DNA of 64,000 nucleotides, from NCBI RefSeq assembly GCF_012277275.1, contig NZ_CP051155.1, positions 930,001 to 994,000 of the forward strand, read 5' to 3'. Position numbers and translations under genes: made by a program. The stretch is from Gephyromycinifex aptenodytis (lineage in GTDB: Bacteria; Actinomycetota; Actinomycetes; Actinomycetales; Dermatophilaceae). The notes below the pieces were generated by a model. The model searched no databases and was not told the origin of the DNA. It saw only the letters and a list, made by a program, of their open reading frames with translations. Within the stretch, counting starts at the first letter, position 1; the number at the start of each line of letters is the position of its first letter. Shown piece by piece: positions 1 to 8,119 of this stretch.

Positions 1-899
1 GTTCCGGTGAGGCGCCGAGCCAACTGCGGGGCCGAGAGTGCGACGAACCCGATCGGTCCGGCAGCAGCAGTGACCAGTGCGCTCGCGGCGACCCCGGCCA
101 CCAGGAGCGCCGGACGGGCTCGGGCGGAGTCGACGCCGTGCGCGAGCGCGGTGTCGTCGCCCAACTCCAGTTGACGCAGCGCGGGGGTGAGCGAACCCGC
201 CCAGAGCAGGATGAGCGCCCCGCAGCCGACAGTTGGGGCTATCGAGGCCCACGTGACGCGGCTCAGCGAACCGGCGCCCCAGAAGCCCACGCTCATCGCG
301 TCGTTGATGTCTGCGCGCGTGATGAGATAGGCGTTGATCGAGCCGAGCATGGCCGAGACGGCGATCCCGACGATGATGAGGCGAAACCCCTGCACACCAC
401 GCTGGTAGGCCAGGAGGTACACGACCAGCGCGGTCAGCAGGCCACCGACGACCGCCGCCCCGGCGACAGCCCAGTAGTGGCTCGTCCCCACCACCAGGAT
501 CGTGATGACGACGGCGGTGTAGGCGCCGGCGTCGAAGCCGATCACATCCGGTGAGCCCAGCGGGTTACGGGTGATGGATTGAAAGATCGCGCCGCTAACT
601 CCCAGGAGTGCACCGAAGGCGACGGCGGCCAGCACTACTGGAACTCGCCACTGCAGCACGATCATCCGGGCGAAGGGGTCGCCGTGGCCGCTCAACGCAC
701 CGAAGATGTCGGCCGTTTCCAGTGGGTAGTCCCCGAATCGCAGGCACAGGAGCGAGACCAACACCATCAGCGCACCGAGCACGGTGTTGACGGCGACGGT
801 GCGTAGGCCGAATCGCAGGGCAACGGCGCGGCGCATCCGCACCGTTGCGTGGGGGTAACCGAAATCGATCGCTTCACACTCGCGCGCGGCCGCCTTCAC
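1..899 (-). CDS. FecCD-family siderophore ABC transporter permease (C-terminus cut by window edge)
   Basis: Inner-membrane permease of an iron-siderophore importer. It should pair with the permease encoded just upstream, and the ATPase is expected beyond the left edge. Read on the minus strand, the frame is open from a GTG at 899 to the window edge (about 299 codons seen). It shows the family signature ITRNPLGSPDVIG, with several hydrophobic membrane spans and the late motif GPIGFVALSAPQLARRLTG. The GTG overlaps the stop of the upstream permease (GTGA), which suggests translational coupling. The N-terminal stretch AIDFGYP before MRRAVALRFG looks like the short cytoplasmic leader of FepG-type permeases, which favours the GTG over the internal ATG at 836. 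The function is well supported; the exact siderophore is not visible. Confidence 0.9.
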   Translation of the reverse strand, partial: MKAAARECEAIDFGYPHATVRMRRAVALRFGLRTVAVNTVLGALMVLVSLLCLRFGDYPLETADIFGALSGHGDPFARMIVLQWRVPVVLAAVAFGALLGVSGAIFQSITRNPLGSPDVIGFDAGAYTAVVITILVVGTSHYWAVAGAAVVGGLLTALVVYLLAYQRGVQGFRLIIVGIAVSAMLGSINAYLITRADINDAMSVGFWGAGSLSRVTWASIAPTVGCGALILLWAGSLTPALRQLELGDDTALAHGVDSARARPALLVAGVAASALVTAAAGPIGFVALSAPQLARRLTG

Positions 900-1951
900 A
901 GCCCGGCCGCCTTTGTACTGCGAACGAGCGTGATGAGTACCGGTGCACCGATCAACGCCGTCAACACCCCGGCCTCGATCTCCCCAGGACGGGCGATCAC
1001 TCGGCCCAGTACGTCAGCCGCAAGAACCAGGCTCGGGGAGGCGATGGCCGTGTAGAAGAGGATCCACCGCTGATCCGGGCCGGTGAACCAGCGGACCATG
1101 TGCGGGACTGCCAGCCCGACGAAGGCGATACCGCCGGTCAGCGCCGTGGCGCCGCCCGCGAGCAAGGTGACCGCCACCAAGCCAACCACTCGGGTGCGCT
1201 GGACGTGGGCGCCGAGCGAGACGGCCTGGTCGTCTCCGAGGGCTACCGCATTCAACGAGTTCGCGATAGCCATGACCAGCAGCAGACCCAGCGCCAGAAA
1301 CGGCACGACGACCAGGGTTTCCGCGACGGTGGTGCGAGCGATCGAACCCAAACCCCAACTGCGAACGGCGCGGAAGGTGTCCCGGTCGATGAGCACCATG
1401 AACGTGGACAGGGCCGTGAACACCGCCGCCAAAGCAACACCGGCAAGCACCAGGGTCACCGGAGAGGCCGAACCGCGACCGGCCGAACCGATCGTGTACA
1501 CCAACACCGTGCTCACGATCGCGCCGAGGAAGGAGAACCACACCAAACCGCCGATCGAGGTGATCCCGAAGACCCCCACCCCGACAGTGATCGCGAATGC
1601 GGATCCGGCGTTGACCCCGAGGATCCCGGGATCGGCCAGCGGGTTGCGGGTGAGCGCCTGGATGAGGGCGCCGGCCACACCGAACGCCGTCCCGGCCGCG
1701 ATCCCGACGAACGTGCGAGGCATCCGCAGGGACCAGACGATGGAGGAAGCTTCCGAAGTACCTGGACGCACGGTGGCTGTCCACACGTCGTCGACGGGAA
1801 TGGGGTTGGCGCCGTAGGCGATGCTGAGCGTCACGGCGATCAGCAGGGCGGCGCACAGCGCGGGGATCCCCCACCGGCGCCGCTGATCGAACAGACCCGA
1901 GCGGGCACATCGCTGCTGCCGAAATTGTCGTTGCGGCACGGCAGTTGTCAT
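896..1951 (-). CDS. FecCD-family siderophore ABC transporter permease
   Basis: Second permease of the iron-siderophore importer, about 351 residues, a usual length for FecCD proteins. It carries the family signature LTRNPLADPGILGVNAG and about nine to ten hydrophobic segments, with the conserved late motif GGIAFVGLAVPHMVRW. I chose ATG 1951 (MTTAVPQRQF) because GAGGAG lies just upstream. A longer open frame reaching 2002 adds a hydrophilic leader without a better ribosome site. It lies 60 bases downstream of the substrate-binding lipoprotein and overlaps the next permease by four bases, so the three form one operon. Substrate specificity (catecholate, hydroxamate or mixed) cannot be read from the sequence. 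Confidence 0.93.
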   Translation of the reverse strand: MTTAVPQRQFRQQRCARSGLFDQRRRWGIPALCAALLIAVTLSIAYGANPIPVDDVWTATVRPGTSEASSIVWSLRMPRTFVGIAAGTAFGVAGALIQALTRNPLADPGILGVNAGSAFAITVGVGVFGITSIGGLVWFSFLGAIVSTVLVYTIGSAGRGSASPVTLVLAGVALAAVFTALSTFMVLIDRDTFRAVRSWGLGSIARTTVAETLVVVPFLALGLLLVMAIANSLNAVALGDDQAVSLGAHVQRTRVVGLVAVTLLAGGATALTGGIAFVGLAVPHMVRWFTGPDQRWILFYTAIASPSLVLAADVLGRVIARPGEIEAGVLTALIGAPVLITLVRSTKAAGL

Positions 1952-2011
1952 CTGCTTCTCCTCATGGCGGTGGTGCAACGCGAGCCCTTCGCGCTGCACC
2001 ACCGGTGGTCC

Positions 2012-3067
2012 TTACAGGACGTCGGCGATCATTGGGACGAGGTGTTCTGCGGCCCAGGCGTTGCCGATCGGGCCACCACTGGTGATCGCCCAGAGCAGGT
2101 CGCCACCGTCGTCGGTCTTCGGGGGCACCCGGACGAAGTGACCGGAGGAGACGGCGCGCAGGTTCTGGAAGAGGTCGCGACTGGTGAGCTTTGTCATGTC
2201 CGCCTCGCTGGCCTTGGCGCTCTGCCCCAGGACCAGCACGTCGGCATCGATCTTGGACAGCAGCTCGTCACTCACCTTGGTGTCGTTTGCGAACTCTGCC
2301 GCGAGCGGGTTCTCGCTGAACCCCAGATCGCGAAGGAATGCTGCCGGGGCAGAACCCTGCTGCGAGAAGTACTGCAACCCCGAGCCTGGGCCGTAGTAGA
2401 TCGCCCACGAGGCAGTCAGCCCTGAGAATTGCGGGTTCTCCTGCCGAATCTTCGCGAACCGCGCGTCGTGGTCCTTGATGACTTTCTCGGCCGCGTCCGA
2501 AAGATCGAGAGCCTCCCCCAGCGGTCGAATGGAGTCCTGCCATTGAATGATTCGCTGGGTCGTCTTAGGGCTGGTGACGACCGGGGCGATCGTCGACAGC
2601 TTGTCGTAATAGTCGCGCAATTCCCCATAACCGGGGACCCAACCGACGGCGACGATGAGATCGGGTTTGCTCGCCGCGATCGCTTCGATGGGAATGTCCT
2701 CACCCATGACGTAGTCATAGGTGGTGAGCTTGCCTGCACCGTAAGAATCGAGATAGCCGCCCTCATTGACGAATTTCGAGCTCAGCACGGGGGTGACCCC
2801 CAGCGACATGAGCAGCTCCGTGTCGATTGCGTTCGGGACGATGGCCGCAACCCGCTCAGGCCGTTCCTCCAGGACCGTCTCCCCGTATTCAGAGGTGAGG
2901 GTGAGCGGATATTTCGTGTGACCTTCAGCCGCAGGCATCAGCTGCGATGCGCTCGTGGCAGGTGCAGCTTCGGGCTCGGCCTGCGTACCGCAGGCGGACA
3001 GAAGCATCGCCGCGCTCAGCACAGCGCCGAGCAGGCCGACGACTCTCGGCCGTTTTGTGCGTGTCAT
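2012..3067 (-). CDS. iron-siderophore ABC transporter substrate-binding lipoprotein
   Basis: Extracytoplasmic receptor that delivers ferric siderophore to the two FecCD permeases. It is 351 residues from ATG 3067 (MTRTKRPRVV), preceded by a GAAAGG ribosome site. The N-terminus is a lipoprotein signal: basic residues, a hydrophobic core and a lipobox ending LLSACG, with Cys as the lipidation site. The mature part has the FepB/FecB-type periplasmic binding fold (PERVAAI near the start, KPDLIVAV in the middle). It is the first gene of the operon, and the iron box at 3252-3270 lies about 185 bases upstream, so iron repression is likely. An open frame extends upstream to 3202 but that part is not signal-like. 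Confidence 0.93.
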   Translation of the reverse strand: MTRTKRPRVVGLLGAVLSAAMLLSACGTQAEPEAAPATSASQLMPAAEGHTKYPLTLTSEYGETVLEERPERVAAIVPNAIDTELLMSLGVTPVLSSKFVNEGGYLDSYGAGKLTTYDYVMGEDIPIEAIAASKPDLIVAVGWVPGYGELRDYYDKLSTIAPVVTSPKTTQRIIQWQDSIRPLGEALDLSDAAEKVIKDHDARFAKIRQENPQFSGLTASWAIYYGPGSGLQYFSQQGSAPAAFLRDLGFSENPLAAEFANDTKVSDELLSKIDADVLVLGQSAKASEADMTKLTSRDLFQNLRAVSSGHFVRVPPKTDDGGDLLWAITSGGPIGNAWAAEHLVPMIADVL

Positions 3068-3251
3068 GAAATGCCTTTCATTGTTCGAGTGGTTACGCAT
3101 AGGCAGACGCATATGGCGCACCGCGCCGGCAGCTATCTCGCAACCGGCAGAACCTGCGCTGGGGAACAGAAAAGGCCAACGGCTCCGTTCGATTTCACCC
3201 ACCGTCAGCGGAATAGGTGCGACCCCGCGCGGAATGGCCGGTGACCATTGA

Positions 3252-3270
3252 TTAGGCTAGCCTCACCTTG
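3252..3270. promoter_or_regulatory. IdeR/DtxR-type iron box
   Basis: On the minus strand the site reads CAAGGTGAGGCTAGCCTAA. By eye it matches the DtxR/IdeR consensus TWAGGTWAGSCTWACCTWA at 16 of 19 positions. It lies between the divergent siderophore operon and the AraC-type regulator, where a repressor could control both. Binding by an IdeR/DmdR homologue under iron-replete conditions is inferred. Confidence 0.8.
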
Positions 3271-3317
3271 TCGAGCGCGGTTATCCCAGACTGCACGGGT
3301 GGCATACAGCGAGGACG

Positions 3318-4922
3318 GTGAGCAGACTGCGAGCGTTGATGACCGCGACGGGTGTTCCGCCCATCCCCGAGTCCCGCGCGTCCGCCTACGCCAACGCACG
3401 TGAGACGGCACTGTTATGGGTCTACCGCGGGGTCGCATCGGTGCGGGTTGAGGGCAGAAGGCATGTCATCGGCTCCGGGACGGGCCTGGCGATTCCGGCG
3501 GGGCTCGCTTACGACCTGCGGGTCGCGCCCGACTCGGTGGTCCTGCCTATCTTCCTGGGAGCCTGCCCACCTCAGACCTTGAGCCGGGTGGAGAAGATCG
3601 AGATCGCCGATGCCTGGTCGACCTGGTTGGTCTACCAATTCGCCAGGAGTATGGGCTATCTCAAAGGTGCGACCTCTTCGACCAGCCTGCTCGATCTGGT
3701 CGCCTCCCCCCGAGCATCAGGGCCGATCCCTGGCCCCGCGCAGGTATGTCTGCCGCCGATGCCCAACTCACCCGCGGCGCTGCGGGTCGCGCGCTCGCTG
3801 CTGCGGGCGCCTGAGCAACAGTCCGACGCCGACCAATTCGCCCGTTCGGTCAATGTCGCAGTGCGGACCCTGCATCAGCAGTTCCTCTTGGAGACCGGTC
3901 TAGCGTTCGGCAGGTGGCGCACCGCCGTGCGGGTGGCGGCTGCTGCGGACTATCTACGGATGGGGCGAACCCCTGGTGAGGCCGGGCGCCTGGTGGGATT
4001 CGCGACGCCCGCCGGGTTCACGAAGGCCTTTCGCGCCGCGACAGGGATGACCCCGGGCGAATACAGAAGATCACGCTCGGGTCAGACCCCTGAGCCGCCG
4101 CAGGAGTCCCCTACCGACCTGGTGGCCCATGACGAGCGCGAGCGTGGAGAGCGCATGCGCCTGGTACTAGCGGGCTGCCCACCACAGGTCCCCCAGACCC
4201 AGACCTGGGAGAGAGTGAATGACTTTCACGTTCTGGTGTGGCTCTATCAGGGTTCCGCGCGGGCGAGCGTCGCCGGCCGGGACAGGTCTCTACGTCGCGG
4301 GGAGGCCTTGTGGCTACCCGCAGGCGTCCCCCACAGCCTCACGATCCACCCCGATTCTCTGCTGCTGCCCCTCGGGTCCAGGCCCGCAACCTCGATCGAC
4401 GCCGGACCCGAGCTATTGGTTCGTCGCTTCCCTCGCGAGGCCGAGGCCTACCTGCTCCATACCATCGTGGCCAACTACAGCCTGGTACGTCCGGAATCGC
4501 ATGATGCCAGCGCTATCACCAGGCTCTTCCTGGAGAGCGTCAACATCCCCGATATCCGCCTCAGCGCCGGCCCTGCCGGGCGCAGTGTGGCCACCATCAT
4601 TGATGCGGTTCGCCGTGATCCCGCCCAGCAACGCTCCCTCTCGGACTGGGCGTGCACGCTCGGGGTCGATCCGGCCGACCTCGAGCGCGCCTTCGCACGC
4701 GCTACGGGGCAGAGTTATCCGCAGTGGCGAGCCCAGGTCCGGATGACTCTGGCGCGTCAGTACCTCGAGGAGGGTTTAAGTGTCCGCCAGATCGCGCGAC
4801 GGCTCGGCTATGCCCACTCCTCGGGCCTGACCAAGGTCTTCACTCAGGCCCATGGGATGTCACCGACTGCTTACCGCCGCAACGGGTGGCTGCACAGCAA
4901 AGAGGCCCTCATCGTTCGGTGA
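3318..4922 (+). CDS. tandem AraC-family regulator (two sensor plus HTH units in one chain)
   Basis: Transcription factor of 534 residues. It reads as two AraC-type proteins fused head to tail. Unit 1 has a cupin-like sensor (about residues 30-150, AIPAGLAYDLRV) and an AraC DNA-binding domain (about 155-252, ending GMTPGEYRR). Unit 2 repeats the plan: sensor about 277-420 (LWLPAGVPHSLTI) and DNA-binding domain about 425-522 (ending GMSPTAYRR). Normal AraC proteins are 250-300 residues. The start is GTG 3318 with GAGG close upstream; ATG 3339 is an alternative. Its position divergent from the siderophore importer, next to an iron box, suggests it activates iron uptake, possibly with a siderophore as ligand. 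That role is inferred. Confidence 0.88.
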   Translation: MSRLRALMTATGVPPIPESRASAYANARETALLWVYRGVASVRVEGRRHVIGSGTGLAIPAGLAYDLRVAPDSVVLPIFLGACPPQTLSRVEKIEIADAWSTWLVYQFARSMGYLKGATSSTSLLDLVASPRASGPIPGPAQVCLPPMPNSPAALRVARSLLRAPEQQSDADQFARSVNVAVRTLHQQFLLETGLAFGRWRTAVRVAAAADYLRMGRTPGEAGRLVGFATPAGFTKAFRAATGMTPGEYRRSRSGQTPEPPQESPTDLVAHDERERGERMRLVLAGCPPQVPQTQTWERVNDFHVLVWLYQGSARASVAGRDRSLRRGEALWLPAGVPHSLTIHPDSLLLPLGSRPATSIDAGPELLVRRFPREAEAYLLHTIVANYSLVRPESHDASAITRLFLESVNIPDIRLSAGPAGRSVATIIDAVRRDPAQQRSLSDWACTLGVDPADLERAFARATGQSYPQWRAQVRMTLARQYLEEGLSVRQIARRLGYAHSSGLTKVFTQAHGMSPTAYRRNGWLHSKEALIVR

Positions 4923-4937
4923 GCGACGCAGCGGACC

Positions 4938-5552
4938 TCATGCGCCCAGCAGTGCCTCGATGTCCTGCGCCAGGGCCGTAAACGCTTTTCCGCGATGGCT
5001 GATGGCGTTCTTCTCCTCAGGCGGCAGTTCCGCTGCCGTGCGGGTGTCACCGGCCACTTGCAGGATCGGGTCGTAGCCGAACCCGTTTTCGCCGCGAGGC
5101 TCCCGAGTCAGCTTTCCCGGGAAACGGCCTTCGCGGGTGGCGATTCGTCCATCGGGCAGCACCAGGGCGGCGCAGCAGACGAACGCTGCACCGCGATGGT
5201 CCTCGGGAACGTCGCTGACCTGCGCCAGCAGCAGGTTCAGGTTTGCAGCGTCGTCGCCGTGGCGACCGGACCAGCGGGCGCTGAACACCCCCGGCGCCCC
5301 GCCGAGCACATCCACGGCAAGCCCGGAGTCGTCAGCCAACGCAGGCAGACCCGTCGCTTCGGCCACGTATCGGGCCTTCAACAGTGCGTTCTCCTCGAAG
5401 GTCGTCCCCGTCTCGGCGACGTCCTCCAACTCGGCGAACTCATCGACCCCGACCAGTTCGCAGTCCAGCCGGCCCAGCACCTGCGCCAGGATCTCGCGTA
5501 GCTCCCGGACCTTTCCCGCGTTGCGGGTAGCCAGGACGATGCGCCGGCTCAT
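4938..5552 (-). CDS. rdgB: RdgB/HAM1 non-canonical purine NTP pyrophosphatase
   Basis: Hydrolyses dITP, ITP and XTP to monophosphates so that deaminated purines stay out of DNA and RNA. It is 204 residues from ATG 5552 ([17 protein letters not shown]), the normal size. Family motifs are [12 protein letters not shown] at the N-terminus, [11 protein letters not shown] in the middle, GFGYDPI and the C-terminal SHRGKA. The start overlaps the stop of rph (ATGA), matching the usual actinobacterial order murI-MBL-rph-rdgB. The gene converges on the AraC regulator with only 15 bases between stops. The same frame is open further upstream inside rph, but that part is not protein-like. Confidence 0.96.
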   Translation of the reverse strand: MSRRIVLATRNAGKVRELREILAQVLGRLDCELVGVDEFAELEDVAETGTTFEENALLKARYVAEATGLPALADDSGLAVDVLGGAPGVFSARWSGRHGDDAANLNLLLAQVSDVPEDHRGAAFVCCAALVLPDGRIATREGRFPGKLTREPRGENGFGYDPILQVAGDTRTAAELPPEEKNAISHRGKAFTALAQDIEALLGA

Positions 5553-6310
5553 GCCTGTCGCTCCCGGGCGGGAGCTTCCAGCGCGGACTGCTGGATACGG
5601 GTCAGTTCGGCGCATCCGATGGTGGCCAGGTCCAATAGGGAGCCCAGCTCGGTGCGGTCGAACGGCGCGCCTTCGGCAGTGCCCTGCACCTCGATGAAGC
5701 GTCCGTCGCCGGTCATGACGACGTTCATGTCGGTTCCGGCGTCGACGTCCTCGACGTAATCCAGGTCGAGCACCGGAGCCCCATTGACCACTCCGACGCT
5801 GACAGCCGCGACCGAACCGGTCAGCGGTTGCGCCGAGGCCGAGACCAGACCGGCCTTGCGGCCGTGGTTGATGGCGTCCGCCAGTGCCACGTACGCGCCG
5901 GTGATCGCCGCCGTGCGAGTGCCGCCGTCGGCCTGCAACACGTCGCAGTCCAGCACGATCGAGTTCTCCCCCAGCATGCTCATGTCGACCACCGAGCGCA
6001 GGCTGCGCCCCACCAGGCGGGAGATTTCGTGGGTGCGGCCACCGATCTTGCCCTTGACCGATTCGCGGTCGCTGCGGGTATTCGTCGAGCGCGGCAGCAT
6101 CGCGTACTCCGCAGTGACCCAACCCAACCCGCTGCCTTTACGCCAGCGCGGCACCCCGGCAGTGAATGACGCGGCGCACAGCACGCGAGTACGGCCGAAC
6201 TCCACCAGGACGCTGCCTTCGGCGTGGTCCAGCCAGTTGCGAGTGATGCGGATTTCGCGCAACGCATCGGGGGCGCGACCGTCGTGACGCGGCGAGGAGG
6301 TGTTGGTCAT
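5549..6310 (-). CDS. rph: ribonuclease PH
   Basis: Phosphorolytic 3'-5' exoribonuclease that trims tRNA 3' ends. It is 253 residues, the usual length. Visible motifs are [13 protein letters not shown] at the N-terminus, [15 protein letters not shown], the [21 protein letters not shown] region and [21 protein letters not shown]. It is translationally coupled to rdgB through ATGA. Its start lies 63 bases downstream of the MBL gene stop, so the four genes probably share one transcript. Confidence 0.97.
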   Translation of the reverse strand: MTNTSSPRHDGRAPDALREIRITRNWLDHAEGSVLVEFGRTRVLCAASFTAGVPRWRKGSGLGWVTAEYAMLPRSTNTRSDRESVKGKIGGRTHEISRLVGRSLRSVVDMSMLGENSIVLDCDVLQADGGTRTAAITGAYVALADAINHGRKAGLVSASAQPLTGSVAAVSVGVVNGAPVLDLDYVEDVDAGTDMNVVMTGDGRFIEVQGTAEGAPFDRTELGSLLDLATIGCAELTRIQQSALEAPARERQA

Positions 6311-6373
6311 GGCGTCAGCCTACGGTGGCAGTCGTCCAGTGCCGACCTCGCGTGCCGCAGCCGGCGCCTCCTG

Positions 6374-7147
6374 TTACTGCGCCAGGTCGTACACCGCGCC
6401 TGCAACCGCCAACTCCACCTCACCGGGCCAGACCTGCGCCGCCTGGTCGTGGCAGATCTGCGGGTCGTTCCAGGCCGGGATGTGGGTGAGCATGAGGCGG
6501 CGGACACCGCCTGCCTCGATCGCAGCCCTGGCGACTTTCGAGCCGCTCATGTGGATGCCCTTCGCCTCGTCCCGCCCGTCCACGAACGCACAGTCGGCAA
6601 GGACCAGGTCGGCCCCTGCGCACAGTTCAGCCAGCTGGGGGCAATAGTCGGTGTCGCCGGTGTAGGCCAACACCTGACCGTCGGCCTCAACGCGCAAGCC
6701 GTACGCCTCGACGGGGTGGTAGACGGGGATCGGGGTGATCTGGAAAGGGCCGACCGCGAAGGACTCGCGGGCGCTGATGACGTTGAAGGACATGCGGCTC
6801 CCGAGGGACTCAGGCCCTTCAACACCGTAGGCCCGCCCGAGGCGTTCGGCCCCGCCGGCGGGGGCGTAGACAGGCAGCCGTTGCGCGCGCGGCTGACCTG
6901 GAGCGTAATTGAGCACCACATAGAGACTGCAGACGTCGAGGCAGTGGTCGGGGTGCAGGTGGCTCAGCACGACGGCGTCCAAGGCTCTGGGGTCAAGAAA
7001 ACTCTGCAGTGGCCCCAGCGACCCGTTGCCCAGGTCCAGCACGATGCTCCACTGCCGTCCCTCGTGCTGGGCCTGAACGAGGTAGCACGACGCTGGCGAC
7101 TGCGGGCCGGGAGCCGACCCCGAACAACCCACGACGCTCACCTTCAT
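6374..7147 (-). CDS. MBL-fold metallo-hydrolase (Rv1339-like, possible cyclic-AMP phosphodiesterase)
   Basis: Metallo-beta-lactamase-fold hydrolase of 257 residues. Metal-ligand motifs are visible: HLHPDH near residue 63, a GDTDY aspartate, a DCAF motif and a late LTHIPAW histidine. It is related to RNase Z-like proteins but lacks the long exosite arm as far as I can see. In Mycobacterium the gene at this place, between murI and rph, is Rv1339, reported as an atypical class II cAMP phosphodiesterase. I transfer that only as a likely role. ATG 7147 overlaps the murI stop (ATGA), with AGGAGG upstream inside murI. Confidence 0.88.
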   Translation of the reverse strand: MKVSVVGCSGSAPGPQSPASCYLVQAQHEGRQWSIVLDLGNGSLGPLQSFLDPRALDAVVLSHLHPDHCLDVCSLYVVLNYAPGQPRAQRLPVYAPAGGAERLGRAYGVEGPESLGSRMSFNVISARESFAVGPFQITPIPVYHPVEAYGLRVEADGQVLAYTGDTDYCPQLAELCAGADLVLADCAFVDGRDEAKGIHMSGSKVARAAIEAGGVRRLMLTHIPAWNDPQICHDQAAQVWPGEVELAVAGAVYDLAQ

Positions 7148-8001
7148 GCCACCCCTCCTTGTTCAACGTTCATCGTGCCAACTTCGGGGCCGAGGAAGCG
7201 CCGGGCGAGGCGCCGGAACTCCTCGGGGTCGCCGGTGGTGCGGAAACGGTGCACGGGCGGCGGGGCGTCGTGGTCGCGCAGTTCGCCGCTATCGGCCAGC
7301 ACCCGGTAGACGTCTTTGGCGGTCTCCTCGGCCGAGGACACCAAAGTCACCAGGTCGCCCATGACGTAGCTGATGACACCGGTCAGCAGCGGGTAGTGGG
7401 TGCAGCCGAGAATGAGGGTGTCGACACCGGCTTCGCTCATCGGCGCGAGGTATTCGCGGGCCACGCTCAACAGTTCCGGGCCGCCAGTGACCCCGGCTTC
7501 GACGAACTCGACAAACCTCGGGCATGCCCGAGAGACGACCTGCAGTTGCGGAGCCGCCGCAAAGGCGTCCGGGTAGGCGTGCGAACGGTGCGTGCCCTCA
7601 GTGGAGATCACACCGACGATTCCGTTGCTGGTGGCCGCCGCGGCCCTGCGCACGGCTGGTCGGATCACTTCGACGACGGGCACGTCATAACGTTCCCGCG
7701 CGTCGTGCAATACCGCCGCGCTGGCGGTGTTGCAGGCGATGACGAGCGCTTTGACGCCAGAGTCCACGAGCGAGTCCAGGCATTCGAGCGCGAATCGCCG
7801 GGTTTGGGCGATCGGGCGCGGACCATAAGGTGCGCGTGCCGTGTCGCCCAGGTAGGAGACAGCCTCCGCCGGAAGTTGGTCCAGAACAGAACGGGCCACG
7901 GTGAGCCCGCCGTACCCAGAGTCGAAAATGCCGATCGGTGCTTCGCCTGCCACACAGGCAGGATAGGCGCTCGGCACGGGCCGGCTCGCAGGGGCGTTCA
8001 C
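7144..8001 (-). CDS. murI: glutamate racemase
   Basis: Makes D-glutamate for peptidoglycan from L-glutamate without a cofactor. Catalytic features are present: the N-terminal [13 protein letters not shown] aspartate motif, the first catalytic Cys in VIACNTASA and the second in LGCTHYPLL. It is 285 residues from GTG 8001. A start at GTG 7953, just before [11 protein letters not shown], would give a more typical length of about 269, and I cannot decide between them. It is the first gene of the murI-MBL-rph-rdgB run. Confidence 0.95.
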   Translation of the reverse strand: MNAPASRPVPSAYPACVAGEAPIGIFDSGYGGLTVARSVLDQLPAEAVSYLGDTARAPYGPRPIAQTRRFALECLDSLVDSGVKALVIACNTASAAVLHDARERYDVPVVEVIRPAVRRAAAATSNGIVGVISTEGTHRSHAYPDAFAAAPQLQVVSRACPRFVEFVEAGVTGGPELLSVAREYLAPMSEAGVDTLILGCTHYPLLTGVISYVMGDLVTLVSSAEETAKDVYRVLADSGELRDHDAPPPVHRFRTTGDPEEFRRLARRFLGPEVGTMNVEQGGVA

Positions 8002-8119
8002 CCGCGCGCTATGGCTGTGATCACCCCTGGTTGTGCTGGAGGTCGAGGGTCACCGGCGAGCAGGCCCCGCCGCAGCCCTCGCCTGGGTGCGCTGAGTGCT
8101 TGGCCGGCGCCATCTGATC

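Noticed and set aside
845-2425. 526-codon plus-strand ORF over the permease genes
   Set aside because: Antisense shadow of two FecCD permeases; the composition is Arg/Asp/His-rich and typical of a wrong frame in high-GC DNA.
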